From Lachnospiraceae bacterium (GTDB lineage Bacteria > Bacillota > Clostridia > Lachnospirales > Lachnospiraceae), in contig JAFZNO010000049.1 in the NCBI GenBank assembly GCA_017552985.1, forward strand, positions 1 through 42,801: a stretch of 42,801 bases of DNA, given 5' to 3'. The position numbers and the translations under genes were made by a program. Below are positions 16,009-23,431 of the stretch, piece after piece; position 1 is the stretch's first letter; each line of letters begins with the position of its first letter. A model generated the notes under the pieces. The model ran no database searches, had not been told where the DNA came from, and saw only the letters and a program-made list of their open reading frames with translations.

Positions 16009-17400
16009 ATGAAAGTGATCATTGTAGGTGCCAGCAAGGTTGGACACGCGTTGGCGAGACACATTTGTGAAGAGGGATATGACTTGGTGGTGATCGATCG
16101 GAATGCCGATTGCATTGATACCATCACGGACGCTTTTGACTGTAACGGATACGTTGGGAACGGCAGCAGTCCTGAGCTTTTGAAAAAGGCGGGGATCGAT
16201 TCGACAACCGTTCTGGTCGCAGTGACGAAGGATGACGAGACCAACATCCTTTGCTGCAGTGTCGCGAAGAAGCTTGGCGTAAAGCGCACCATTGCGGCAG
16301 TGAGAGGCCCGGAATATGCGGAGGATAAGGATTTCTTTGGCCAGAGCATGGGCGTTGACATGATGATCAATCCGGATAAGGCGGCGGCAAATGAAGGAAA
16401 TAAGATGATCCGCTATGCCGAGACGGTGGAGCTTGAGAAGTTTGGTGACGGAAACGTGCACGTTGCCACCGTAGAAATCACAAAGGACAACGTACTTGCG
16501 GGCGTACAAATGCCGCAGGTGCATGAGCGGCTGGGCGCGCAGATTTTGATCTGTGCCATCGACCGCGGCGGAAAGATCTTTACGCCGAAGGGCCAGCATG
16601 ACATCCGGGTAGGGGACAAGATCACCTTTGCGGCCATTGGCGAAGAGATGGACAAGGCCTTGGTTGCGTTTGGCATTATCGAAAAGATCTTGAAAAAAGC
16701 CGTGATCGTCGGCGCCGGCAAGGTGGGATATTATCTTGTAGGCATTCTGTTGCATCAGGGCGTAAACGTTACGCTGATCGACATGGATGCGGAGAAGTGC
16801 AGAAAAACCTTGAACCGTTATCCCAAAGCCAACGTCATCCAGGGTGACGGCACGGATTCCGTATTGATGGAAAAGGAATTAAAGAATGCGGATGCATGCG
16901 TTGCATGTACGGGAAATGATGAAGAAAACCTGATCATTTCCATGTTTGCAAAGTCCTTTGGATTGGACCGCATTGCCGCAGTGATCGATAATTATAATTA
17001 CGAGGTTATGCTGAAGCGAAGCGGCATTAACCATATTTTCTCCACCCAGGACGTGGCGCTCATCGACGTGATCAAGGACGCAAGACTCCTTGCAACTGCA
17101 GGAGGAAATGAAAATGACAATAACGTCATGAAGTGGCTCTATACCTTGAACAACGGAAGGATTGAGGCGGCAGAGTTCGAGATTGGAAAGGATTTTGCCT
17201 ATCTTGACGTTCCCTTTAAGGAGAAGCAGTTCCAGCTGAAGGCAGGCATTTTGATCGCCGTGATCATGCGGGGAGAAGAGGTCATCGTGCCTGACGGCAA
17301 TTCGTGCATCAAGGAGGGAGATCACGTGATCGTGGTGTCCGCAGAGCACAAGATCGCAAGACTTTCTGACATTTTTGCAAAAGGAATAAAGGAGAACTAA
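16009..17400 (+). CDS. trkA: TrkA-like K+ regulatory protein with two RCK modules
   Basis: The 463-residue protein is the usual length for TrkA. It has two nucleotide-binding RCK-N folds, each starting with a glycine-rich loop (VGASKVGHALARH near residue 6 and VGAGKVGYYLVG near 230). Each is followed by an RCK-C domain. TrkA binds NAD(H)/ATP and gates the TrkH/KtrB potassium channel. No trkH is present here; instead the next gene, 3 bp away, is a cation/proton antiporter. The protein may therefore regulate that partner, or work with a distant channel. The start at 16009 is chosen because the conserved Rossmann strand MKVIIVGAS begins there. Confidence 0.9.
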   Translation: MKVIIVGASKVGHALARHICEEGYDLVVIDRNADCIDTITDAFDCNGYVGNGSSPELLKKAGIDSTTVLVAVTKDDETNILCCSVAKKLGVKRTIAAVRGPEYAEDKDFFGQSMGVDMMINPDKAAANEGNKMIRYAETVELEKFGDGNVHVATVEITKDNVLAGVQMPQVHERLGAQILICAIDRGGKIFTPKGQHDIRVGDKITFAAIGEEMDKALVAFGIIEKILKKAVIVGAGKVGYYLVGILLHQGVNVTLIDMDAEKCRKTLNRYPKANVIQGDGTDSVLMEKELKNADACVACTGNDEENLIISMFAKSFGLDRIAAVIDNYNYEVMLKRSGINHIFSTQDVALIDVIKDARLLATAGGNENDNNVMKWLYTLNNGRIEAAEFEIGKDFAYLDVPFKEKQFQLKAGILIAVIMRGEEVIVPDGNSCIKEGDHVIVVSAEHKIARLSDIFAKGIKEN

Positions 17401-17403
17401 ACC

Positions 17404-18684
17404 ATGGAACACGTGTTGGCGACACTATTGCTTATCTTGTTCCTGGTGGTGTTCATCTCCATCTTGAACGAGAGAACCGTAAAAATATCAAATGACGTCG
17501 CGCTGGTGTTGTTTTCCTTCCTGATCGCAGCCGTGCTGAAGATCATGGAAGTGACGGGACTGATGCATTTCGAGGGCACGATCATTGGAAGCATAGAGAA
17601 CATGAATTTCCAGGAATTCCTGATGGATGGCATTCTATGCTTCATGTTGTTCTCGGGCGCAAGCGGCGTAAACTTCAATCGTTTTGTGAAGAACATCAAG
17701 TCCATCAGCCTTCTTGCACTGCTTTCCACGGTGCTGTCTTCGTTTATTTACGGCGGCATCTTTTACCTGCTGAATCTGGCGCTTGGGCTTGGATTTAGCA
17801 TTTGGCTGTGCATTCTTTTGGGATGTATCGTTTCGCCTACGGACCCGATTGCAGCCACCAGTATTTTGAAAAAGGCGGGCCTTTCGAAGAATGTGTCAAC
17901 CGTCATCGAGGGAGAGTCTCTCTTCAACGATGGTACGGGCGTTGCCGTGTTTGTCGCCATCAAGAACATTGTAAACGACGTGTCGGACTTAAGCTTCCCC
18001 GTGCTGATGGCGAAGGAACTGTTGGGGGCCATTGTCATTGCGCTGACCTTGTCCTTCCTCATGTTTAAGCTTCTCCGCGCGACGAACAATCCCATGCTGC
18101 ACATCTTGATCAGTCTTCTCGACGTGACGGCGGCGTACGTGATCTGCGAGGAACTTGGATGCTCCGGCGTCATCGCTTCCGTGGTCTGTGGCATTTACTT
18201 CTCGAGAATGATGGCGAAGCACGAAGCGTGGCACAAGGTGGTGGATCCGAAGGAGTGGTACGAGGATTTCTGGCACATTGCGGATACGCTGTTTAACAGC
18301 ATTCTCTTTATCCTGATCGGCTTCGCGGTACTGAATCTGCCGCATCATGAATTTATCATTTTGCTGGTGCTTGCGGCGATCGTGATCAATGCGGTTGCAA
18401 GATTCCTCGGCGTTGGCATCTCTGCGCTGATCATCGGAAAGAAAAAGATCCCGAACCGATACAGCACGAAGGAGTTTACGACGCTGATGACCTGGAGCGC
18501 GTTAAAGGGCGGCCTTTCCCTGGCACTGGCTTTGAGCACAAAGGAATTTCTCCCGGAGACAAGCTATCACGTGGTGCTGATCGTGACCAGCGTGACCATG
18601 TACTTTACGATCGTCGTCCAAGGCCTGACGACGCAAAAGGTCTTTGCCATGGTGGAGAAATGGAAGGCAAAGCGCATTGCGTGA
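17404..18684 (+). CDS. CPA1-type Na+(K+)/H+ antiporter
   Basis: The 426-residue protein is highly hydrophobic, with about 11-12 transmembrane segments. It carries the CPA1/NhaP hallmark of conserved acidic residues in 'SPTDPIAATSILKKAG' and 'IEGESLFNDGTGV'. It exchanges Na+ or K+ for H+ across the membrane. AAGGAGAA lies before the ATG at 17404, only 3 bases after the trkA stop. This implies translational coupling and a common function in cation homeostasis. The C-terminus is short and lacks its own RCK domain, so the preceding TrkA-like protein could supply regulation. Confidence 0.88.
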   Translation: MEHVLATLLLILFLVVFISILNERTVKISNDVALVLFSFLIAAVLKIMEVTGLMHFEGTIIGSIENMNFQEFLMDGILCFMLFSGASGVNFNRFVKNIKSISLLALLSTVLSSFIYGGIFYLLNLALGLGFSIWLCILLGCIVSPTDPIAATSILKKAGLSKNVSTVIEGESLFNDGTGVAVFVAIKNIVNDVSDLSFPVLMAKELLGAIVIALTLSFLMFKLLRATNNPMLHILISLLDVTAAYVICEELGCSGVIASVVCGIYFSRMMAKHEAWHKVVDPKEWYEDFWHIADTLFNSILFILIGFAVLNLPHHEFIILLVLAAIVINAVARFLGVGISALIIGKKKIPNRYSTKEFTTLMTWSALKGGLSLALALSTKEFLPETSYHVVLIVTSVTMYFTIVVQGLTTQKVFAMVEKWKAKRIA

Positions 18685-18712
18685 AAAACTTTAGAAAAAA
18701 TCACGTAGGGTC

Positions 18713-18741
18713 TTGCAAAGATTTTCAATTTATGGTATCAT
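18713..18741 (+). promoter_or_regulatory. Promoter of the rpsF-ssb-rpsR operon
   Basis: TTGCAA (18713-18718) and TATCAT (18736-18741) are separated by 17 bases, followed by a leader of about 65 nt. Confidence 0.6.
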
Positions 18742-18768
18742 GTCAATTCGTGATATATTAATTTCCTT

Positions 18769-18787
18769 GCTCACCCCAGAGGTGGGC
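18769..18787 (+). promoter_or_regulatory. Leader hairpin before rpsF (possible S6:S18 autoregulatory element)
   Basis: GCTCACC (18769-18775) pairs with GGTGGGC (18781-18787) around a CCAGA loop, 12-13 bases before the ribosome site AAAGGAGG. An S6:S18-binding leader is known upstream of rpsF in many bacteria. I could not verify its detailed consensus here. Confidence 0.35.
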
Positions 18788-18813
18788 CAGAGACCAAAAG
18801 GAGGTAACTAACT

Positions 18814-19104
18814 ATGAACAAGTACGAATTGTGCGTTGTGGTTAACGCTAACATCGAAGATGACGCAAGAGCAAAAGTTGTTGACAAGTGCAAAGCTTAC
18901 GTCGAGAGATTTGGCGGTACCATCACCGAAGTGGATGATTGGGGCAAGAAGAAGCTTGCTTACGAGATCCAGAAGATGAAGGAGGCTTTCTACTACTTCA
19001 TCAGATTCGATGCACCCGCTACTGCTCCCGCTGAGATCGAGAGCCGCGTTCGCATCATGGATGGCGTCATCAGATACTTAGTCGTTAGACAGGATGAGGC
19101 ATAA
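18814..19104 (+). CDS. rpsF: 30S ribosomal protein S6
   Basis: The protein has 96 residues, the normal length. It starts MNKYELCVVVNANIEDDA and has the S6 core (ITEVDDWGKKKLAYEIQKMKE) and the final strand RVRIMDGVIRYLVVR. S6 binds 16S rRNA in the platform together with S18, encoded two genes downstream. AAAGGAGG lies before the ATG. It is the first gene of the conserved rpsF-ssb-rpsR operon. Confidence 0.97.
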   Translation: MNKYELCVVVNANIEDDARAKVVDKCKAYVERFGGTITEVDDWGKKKLAYEIQKMKEAFYYFIRFDAPATAPAEIESRVRIMDGVIRYLVVRQDEA

Positions 19105-19123
19105 TTAGAAAGCGAGAAGAAAT

Positions 19124-19594
19124 ATGAATAAAGTTATTCTTATGGGTAGACTTACAAGGGATCCCGAGGTGAGATATTCCCAGGGTGCAACTCCCACCGC
19201 CGTGGCACGGTTTTCCGTAGCCGTAGACAGAAGATTTAAGCGTGATGGCGAGCCAGACGCGGATTTCTTCAACTGCACCTGCTTTGGAAAGCAGGGTGAG
19301 TTCGTGGAGAAGTATCTCCACAAGGGTACGAAGGTTGTTCTGAGCGGAAGAATCCAGAACGACAATTATACCAACAAGGACGGACAGCAGGTTTACAGTG
19401 TTCGCATCATGGTGGATGAGATCGAGTTTGCAGAGAGCAAAAACGCTGCCGGAAGTGGGGACAACGGTTATAGCGGCGGCAATTTTGGTAACAACAATTA
19501 CGGCGGTGGCCGCAGCCAGGCAGCTCCCAGCGGAGCAGGCGACGGCTTCATGAACATTCCTGACGGAATCGACGAGGAACTGCCGTTCAACTAA
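19124..19594 (+). CDS. ssb: Single-stranded DNA-binding protein
   Basis: The 156-residue protein has an OB fold at about 1-108 (MNKVILMGRLTRDPEVRYSQ at the start). A Gly/Asn-rich flexible tail follows, then the acidic interaction tip DEELPFN. It coats single-stranded DNA in replication and repair, and recruits partner proteins through its tip. It lies 19 bp after rpsF and before rpsR, the standard Firmicutes order. Confidence 0.97.
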   Translation: MNKVILMGRLTRDPEVRYSQGATPTAVARFSVAVDRRFKRDGEPDADFFNCTCFGKQGEFVEKYLHKGTKVVLSGRIQNDNYTNKDGQQVYSVRIMVDEIEFAESKNAAGSGDNGYSGGNFGNNNYGGGRSQAAPSGAGDGFMNIPDGIDEELPFN

Positions 19595-19628
19595 CGTTTG
19601 ATGATCATTTTCAGAAGGAGGCATTAAG

Positions 19629-19895
19629 ATGGCTTTTACTAAGACAACTGAGAAGTCCGATTCTCCCATGAGAAGAAAGGGCGGAATCCGTAGAAGAAAA
19701 AAGGTTTGTGTATTCTGTGGTAAGGATAATGCAATTGATTACAAGGACGCAAATAAGCTGAAGAGATACGTATCCGAGAGAGGCAAGATCCTTCCTCGCC
19801 GCATCACCGGCAACTGCGCTAAGCATCAGAGAGCTCTGACCGTAGCGATCAAGAGAGCACGTCACGTTGCAATCATGCCTTACGTACAGGATTAA
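19629..19895 (+). CDS. rpsR: 30S ribosomal protein S18
   Basis: The 88-residue protein shows the S18 signature ([16 protein letters not shown], then [16 protein letters not shown] and [15 protein letters not shown]). It has a slightly extended N-terminus rich in Arg/Lys. It binds 16S rRNA with S6. An AGAAGGAGG ribosome site precedes it. A terminator at 19921 ends the operon. Confidence 0.97.
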   Translation: MAFTKTTEKSDSPMRRKGGIRRRKKVCVFCGKDNAIDYKDANKLKRYVSERGKILPRRITGNCAKHQRALTVAIKRARHVAIMPYVQD

Positions 19896-19920
19896 TCCTG
19901 ACGCTAATAAAATGCAGATG

Positions 19921-19959
19921 AACACCTTCTGGAATTTGATTTCGGAAGGTGTTTTCTTT
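19921..19959 (+). terminator. Rho-independent terminator after rpsR
   Basis: AACACCTTC (19921-19929) pairs with GAAGGTGTT (19945-19953), and a T-rich tail follows (TTTTCTTTT). Confidence 0.8.
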
Positions 19960-20040
19960 TCCTTGCATTTGCCACGGGCATCAAGTATAATTTTGGCAAT
20001 GACGGTTATGAGCTTTGAAGAAATGAAAGGAAGAAAAAAC

Positions 20041-22014
20041 ATGTACGATAAGAGACTGAGACCAGATGAGAGACCTGTGTTTCCGAAGCGCTGCGTGATC
20101 ACGGGGGGCATGCCCTATGGCAATAAGGAACTGCATTTCGGACACGTGGGTGGCATGTTTGTACATGCGGACGTGTTTGCGAGATTCATGCGTGACAGGA
20201 TTGGAAAGGAGAACGTGATCTTCGTTTCCGGAACGGATTGCTATGGTTCTCCTGCGCTGGAGAGCTATCGGAAGCTGAAGGAAGCAGGATATGAGGACAC
20301 GATCGAGAATTACGTAAAGTCCAATCACGTAAAGCAGAAAGAGACTCTGGACAAATACCGGATCAGTTTGAATTATTTTGGCGCTTCCGCACTTGGCGAG
20401 GCAGGGAAAATTCATTCGAAAACTTCCGCGCAGGTTTTCAATCAGTTATATGAAAAGGGCTATCTGGAGAAGCTTTCCACGCCGCAGTTCTTTGACGAGG
20501 AGCTGGGAGTGTTCCTGAACGGCAGACAGGTCGTGGGCCGCTGTCCCATTGAGGGCTGCACCAGTGAGAAGGCATACGCGGACGAGTGCTCCCTTGGACA
20601 TCAGTACATGCCCAGCGAGCTGATCGATCCCGTCAGCGTTCTTTCCGGAAAGAAGCCGACCTTTGTCAACGTGACGAACTGGTATTACAAGCTGGAAGAT
20701 GACATTGATTACTTAAAGGGTTGCATCAATGAGCTTCGCGCGAATACGAATCGCCGGAAGTTCGAGATGCTCATCATCGATGAGTTCTTAAACAAGCCCG
20801 CCGTGCATATCCCGAAAAAATACCTGGAGGGCATGGATCAGGATGCGCTTCTTGCGAAATTCCCGGAACATGAACTGACCGATGAGGAGAAGAGGAAATC
20901 CCTTCTTTGCGTCTTCAAGTCACTGGATGACAGAGATCTTGCGAGAAAGGTCCTTGAGGATGCAGGCGTGCACTATACCGCAGGCAAGACGCTGGTTCCG
21001 TTCCGTCTGTCCGGCAACGTGGAGTGGGGCGTACCCGTGCCGGAAAAGGAAGGTGAGAAGGATCTAACCTTCTGGGTATGGCCGGAATCCCTTTGGGCGC
21101 CGATCTCCTTTACGAAGGCTTATCTGGCATCCCAGGGTGCTGACGAGGAGGAGTGGCAGAAGTGGTGGAATGACGATGAGGCCATGGTTTATCAGTTCAT
21201 CGGCGAGGACAACATCTATTTTTATTCCATCGCGGAGATGGGTATATTCCATGCGCTTGGCAACGTAAAGGCGCCGCATATTATTCCCAACAGGCACATT
21301 TTGTTCATGGACACGAAGGCCAGCAGCAGCTCTGAGATCAAGCCTCCCATGGCGGCGGAACTGCTTTCGTATTATTCCGTGGATCAGCTTCGCATGCATT
21401 TTATCAGTCTCGGACTTTCCAACAAGAGCACGGGCTTTAAGCCGCAGGTATATCTGCCGGAGGAGCAGAGGGAAGGCCTGGATCCGGTGGTCAAGGAAGG
21501 GAACCTTTTGACGAACGTGTATAATCGCCTGATCCGTTCCTGCTTCTATTCCACCCAGGCGTCCTTTGACGGCGTGATCCCGGAGGGAGAGGTTTCTGAG
21601 AGGATGAAGGCCCTGGCGGAGAAGAACGTGCTGGATTATGAGAGACACATGTATAATCACGACTTCCACAGGATTTCGTACACGCTGGATGATTACATCC
21701 GTGAGGTGAATAAGAACTGGGCGGCAGTAAGCCGTGAGGCTGACAAGAATAATGACCTGGAGATGAAGAGACAGCTCCTTGTGGATACCTGGTATTCCTG
21801 CAAGGTCATGGCAGTTTTGTTCCATCCCATCGCACCGGATGGTTGTGAGATGTTCCGTGAGTATCTGAATTTTGATGAGAAGATCTGGAACTGGGACCTG
21901 ATCCTGGAGCCGCTTACGGCGTACGTTCCGGATCTGAAATCCCATAAGCCGAAATTCCTTGAGCCGCGCGTGGATTTCTTCAAGAAGCCGGAGTGGCAGT
22001 TTGAGAAGGAATAA
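20041..22014 (+). CDS. MetRS-like class I tRNA ligase-family protein with degenerate signature motifs
   Basis: The start at 20041 (MYDKRLRPDERPVFPKR, after AAAGGAAG) gives 657 residues. The catalytic fold of methionyl-tRNA synthetase is visible: PYGNKELHFGHVGG holds the HIGH-type motif as H32-F-G-H35. A zinc-knuckle region (CPIEGC...CSLGH) is followed by a MetRS-like YMPSELIDPVS, and there is an anticodon-binding-like helical end. Two signatures are abnormal. The usual GTDEHG is GTDCYG, and the KMSKS loop reads K426-A-S-S-S430, without the second lysine. It may be a specialised paralogue rather than the housekeeping MetRS. It stands after the rpsR terminator. Confidence 0.8.
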   Translation: MYDKRLRPDERPVFPKRCVITGGMPYGNKELHFGHVGGMFVHADVFARFMRDRIGKENVIFVSGTDCYGSPALESYRKLKEAGYEDTIENYVKSNHVKQKETLDKYRISLNYFGASALGEAGKIHSKTSAQVFNQLYEKGYLEKLSTPQFFDEELGVFLNGRQVVGRCPIEGCTSEKAYADECSLGHQYMPSELIDPVSVLSGKKPTFVNVTNWYYKLEDDIDYLKGCINELRANTNRRKFEMLIIDEFLNKPAVHIPKKYLEGMDQDALLAKFPEHELTDEEKRKSLLCVFKSLDDRDLARKVLEDAGVHYTAGKTLVPFRLSGNVEWGVPVPEKEGEKDLTFWVWPESLWAPISFTKAYLASQGADEEEWQKWWNDDEAMVYQFIGEDNIYFYSIAEMGIFHALGNVKAPHIIPNRHILFMDTKASSSSEIKPPMAAELLSYYSVDQLRMHFISLGLSNKSTGFKPQVYLPEEQREGLDPVVKEGNLLTNVYNRLIRSCFYSTQASFDGVIPEGEVSERMKALAEKNVLDYERHMYNHDFHRISYTLDDYIREVNKNWAAVSREADKNNDLEMKRQLLVDTWYSCKVMAVLFHPIAPDGCEMFREYLNFDEKIWNWDLILEPLTAYVPDLKSHKPKFLEPRVDFFKKPEWQFEKE

Positions 22015-22070
22015 AAGCAACCAAGGAATTCTTTTGTGAGATGCGAACGTAAGTAATATTGTGAGAAATA

Positions 22071-22099
22071 AGAAAACGAGGCGGAGTTATTCCGCCTCG
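22071..22099 (-). terminator. Terminator of the WYL regulator gene
   Basis: CGAGGCGGA (22077-22085) pairs with TCCGCCTCG (22091-22099). On the minus strand the hairpin runs into a T-rich tail. The stop codon of the WYL gene lies in the loop. Confidence 0.7.
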
Positions 22100-23073
22100 T
22101 ATGCGTTTAAAGCCCTGCGATAGAAAGCTGCCATGCTGTCGCGGCTTTCCTTGGGAGTGAGGATGACTGCATCCTTGCCAAAGCGGCTAAAGTAATCTTC
22201 GAGAGGTTGCTTAGGCCAGTGAAAGAAGTAAACGTTGCCTTCTTTCCTTAGGACTTCCGGCCGGTTTTTCACGATCACGCGGAATTTCCGGATGCCCTGA
22301 TCCGTGAGCCTGACGGAGATTTCCACGTTCTTGGATGCGGACTGGGGATTGCGCATGGCAATCTCACGGAGTTCGCGAAGAGCCTTTTCATCTGGGCGGA
22401 AGACATCCTGCGTCACGTAGAGGGCCCTGAGGCGGGAGATGCGGAACGTTCTGGTGAAGCGCGAGTTCCGGTCCTGGCAGAGCAGGTAGTTGCATTGCTC
22501 TTCCTTAGAGGGGGCGATCACGTAGGGCTTTACGGTAAAGACCAGCTTGGGCGCACTTGTGGAAGTGAACGTGACGAGCTGTTTTTTTTGAATGGCGAGA
22601 TCCAGGGCTTCGAAGGTTTCGCGGAAGATGATGCGTTCGCGCTGGCTTCGCGAGATGGACAGGTAGGAAATCAACAGGTCATTTAGGTATTGAGACAGGG
22701 AGGCATCGCCGAGGAAGTTGTTTTCAATGGTATTCATGACGTCAAGGCTGCGGCCGCTGAAGGTCAGGGTGATGGCTTGGTCGCGCTTTGCAACCTGCTC
22801 CGCGTTTTTGGCATAGGTTCTTAATATTTTTGCGGCGATGGACTTGGCGTCGCGGGCGGACACGGAAGGGAAGGCTGCCAGATCGGCAAGGATCTCGTCG
22901 CGCAGCCGTTCTTTTCTTTCACGATATTCATCAAAATAATTGACGATCAGTTCCTTGAGGAACGCGTTTAAGTTCACGGAACCGTCTTTTTTCTCAAAAT
23001 CAAATAATTCAGCGTCGTTTACCAGGCGCGATCTCACGTCTTCCGGTACGTAAATTTTATACTTCTCCGTCAT
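22087..23073 (-). CDS. WYL-domain regulator with N-terminal ribbon-helix-helix-like modules
   Basis: The protein has 328 residues. Residues about 3-50 (YKIYVPEDVRSRLVNDAELF and following helices) and about 100-145 (ITLTFSGRSLDVMNTIENNF, SQYLNDLLISYL) each look like a ribbon-helix-helix or related strand-helix-helix unit. A WYL domain follows at about 155-240, with the eponymous motif changed to CNYLLCQD. A C-terminal domain (about 245-320; ISVRLTDQGIRKFRVIVKNR) resembles the WYL C-terminal extension. WYL proteins bind nucleic acids and act as ligand-controlled regulators, and RHH-WYL proteins accompany Cas13d. AGGAG precedes the ATG. It is divergent from the Ro-like gene and its RNA leader, so it may control them. 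Confidence 0.8.
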   Translation of the reverse strand: MTEKYKIYVPEDVRSRLVNDAELFDFEKKDGSVNLNAFLKELIVNYFDEYRERKERLRDEILADLAAFPSVSARDAKSIAAKILRTYAKNAEQVAKRDQAITLTFSGRSLDVMNTIENNFLGDASLSQYLNDLLISYLSISRSQRERIIFRETFEALDLAIQKKQLVTFTSTSAPKLVFTVKPYVIAPSKEEQCNYLLCQDRNSRFTRTFRISRLRALYVTQDVFRPDEKALRELREIAMRNPQSASKNVEISVRLTDQGIRKFRVIVKNRPEVLRKEGNVYFFHWPKQPLEDYFSRFGKDAVILTPKESRDSMAAFYRRALNAYEAE

Positions 23074-23107
23074 GATAATCTCCTAATTGGGGTTGTAATT
23101 TTCACAT

Positions 23108-23136
23108 ATTATAGCAGAATATAAGCTATTTTGCAA
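23108..23136 (-). promoter_or_regulatory. Promoter of the WYL gene
   Basis: On the minus strand, TTGCAA and TATAAT are separated by 17 bases. It lies about 37 bp from the divergent promoter at 23173. Confidence 0.6.
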
Positions 23137-23172
23137 GAATATTAGGGTCATAAAAATAAAAGAATCCTCAGC

Positions 23173-23201
23173 TTTTCATATCCAAATTTATGAGCTATGA
23201 T
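23173..23201 (+). promoter_or_regulatory. Promoter of the Y RNA-like leader and Ro-like gene
   Basis: TTTTCA (23173-23178) and TATGAT (23196-23201) are separated by 17 bases. Transcription would begin near 23208, just before the first stem of the structured RNA. Confidence 0.5.
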
Positions 23202-23207
23202 ATAACC

Positions 23208-23405
23208 ATAAAAGCACCAACAGCAATCGAAAACTCACCTGTCCAGTGAAAACGGTGCTTTGTGACGTAACAACGTAAGCAAGAAAGACACGCACAGCAA
23301 TTCATTTGGGAAATGGTAACAATTTGGCTCTGCGTCAAAGGTTGCAGGTTCGAATCCTGCTGAAAATGCTGAGGATAAGGCGAACGTGTCTTGTACTTGC
23401 AAAAG
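23208..23405 (+). ncRNA. Y RNA-like (YrlA-type) RNA with a tRNA-like cloverleaf
   Basis: The 5' part is a hairpin: AAAGCACC (23211-23218) with GGTGCTTT (23254-23261), and TCAC/GTGA within. The main part is one long stem: GCAAG 23279-23283 with CTTGC 23396-23400, AAGACACG 23285-23292 with CGTGTCTT 23385-23392, CAGCA 23295-23299 with TGCTG 23367-23371, and TTCA 23301-23304 with TGAA 23361-23364. It carries a cloverleaf at its tip. That tip has a D-arm (TTG/CAA, loop GGAAATGGTAA) and an anticodon-like arm (stem 23323-23327/23335-23339, 7-nt loop CTCTGCG). It also has a perfect T-arm (GCAGG, loop TTCGAAT, CCTGC; 23344-23360). There is no CCA and no free acceptor end. tRNA mimicry beside a Ro-family gene is the mark of bacterial Y RNAs. 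No terminator separates it from the gene, so it may be processed from the mRNA leader. Confidence 0.65.
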
Positions 23406-23431
23406 AAATGCCGGACAAGGAGGGCAAGAGG

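Noticed and set aside
23301-23364. A functional tRNA-Gln (CUG) gene
   Set aside because: The T-arm and anticodon-like loop are good, but the acceptor helix has only 4 contiguous pairs and the 3' side continues into a longer stem without a free end or CCA. The position upstream of a Ro-like gene fits a tRNA mimic better.
23306-23431. 42-codon N-terminal extension of the Ro-like protein
   Set aside because: It runs through the structured RNA and has no ribosome site, while AAGGAGGG lies correctly before the ATG at 23432 where family similarity begins soon after.
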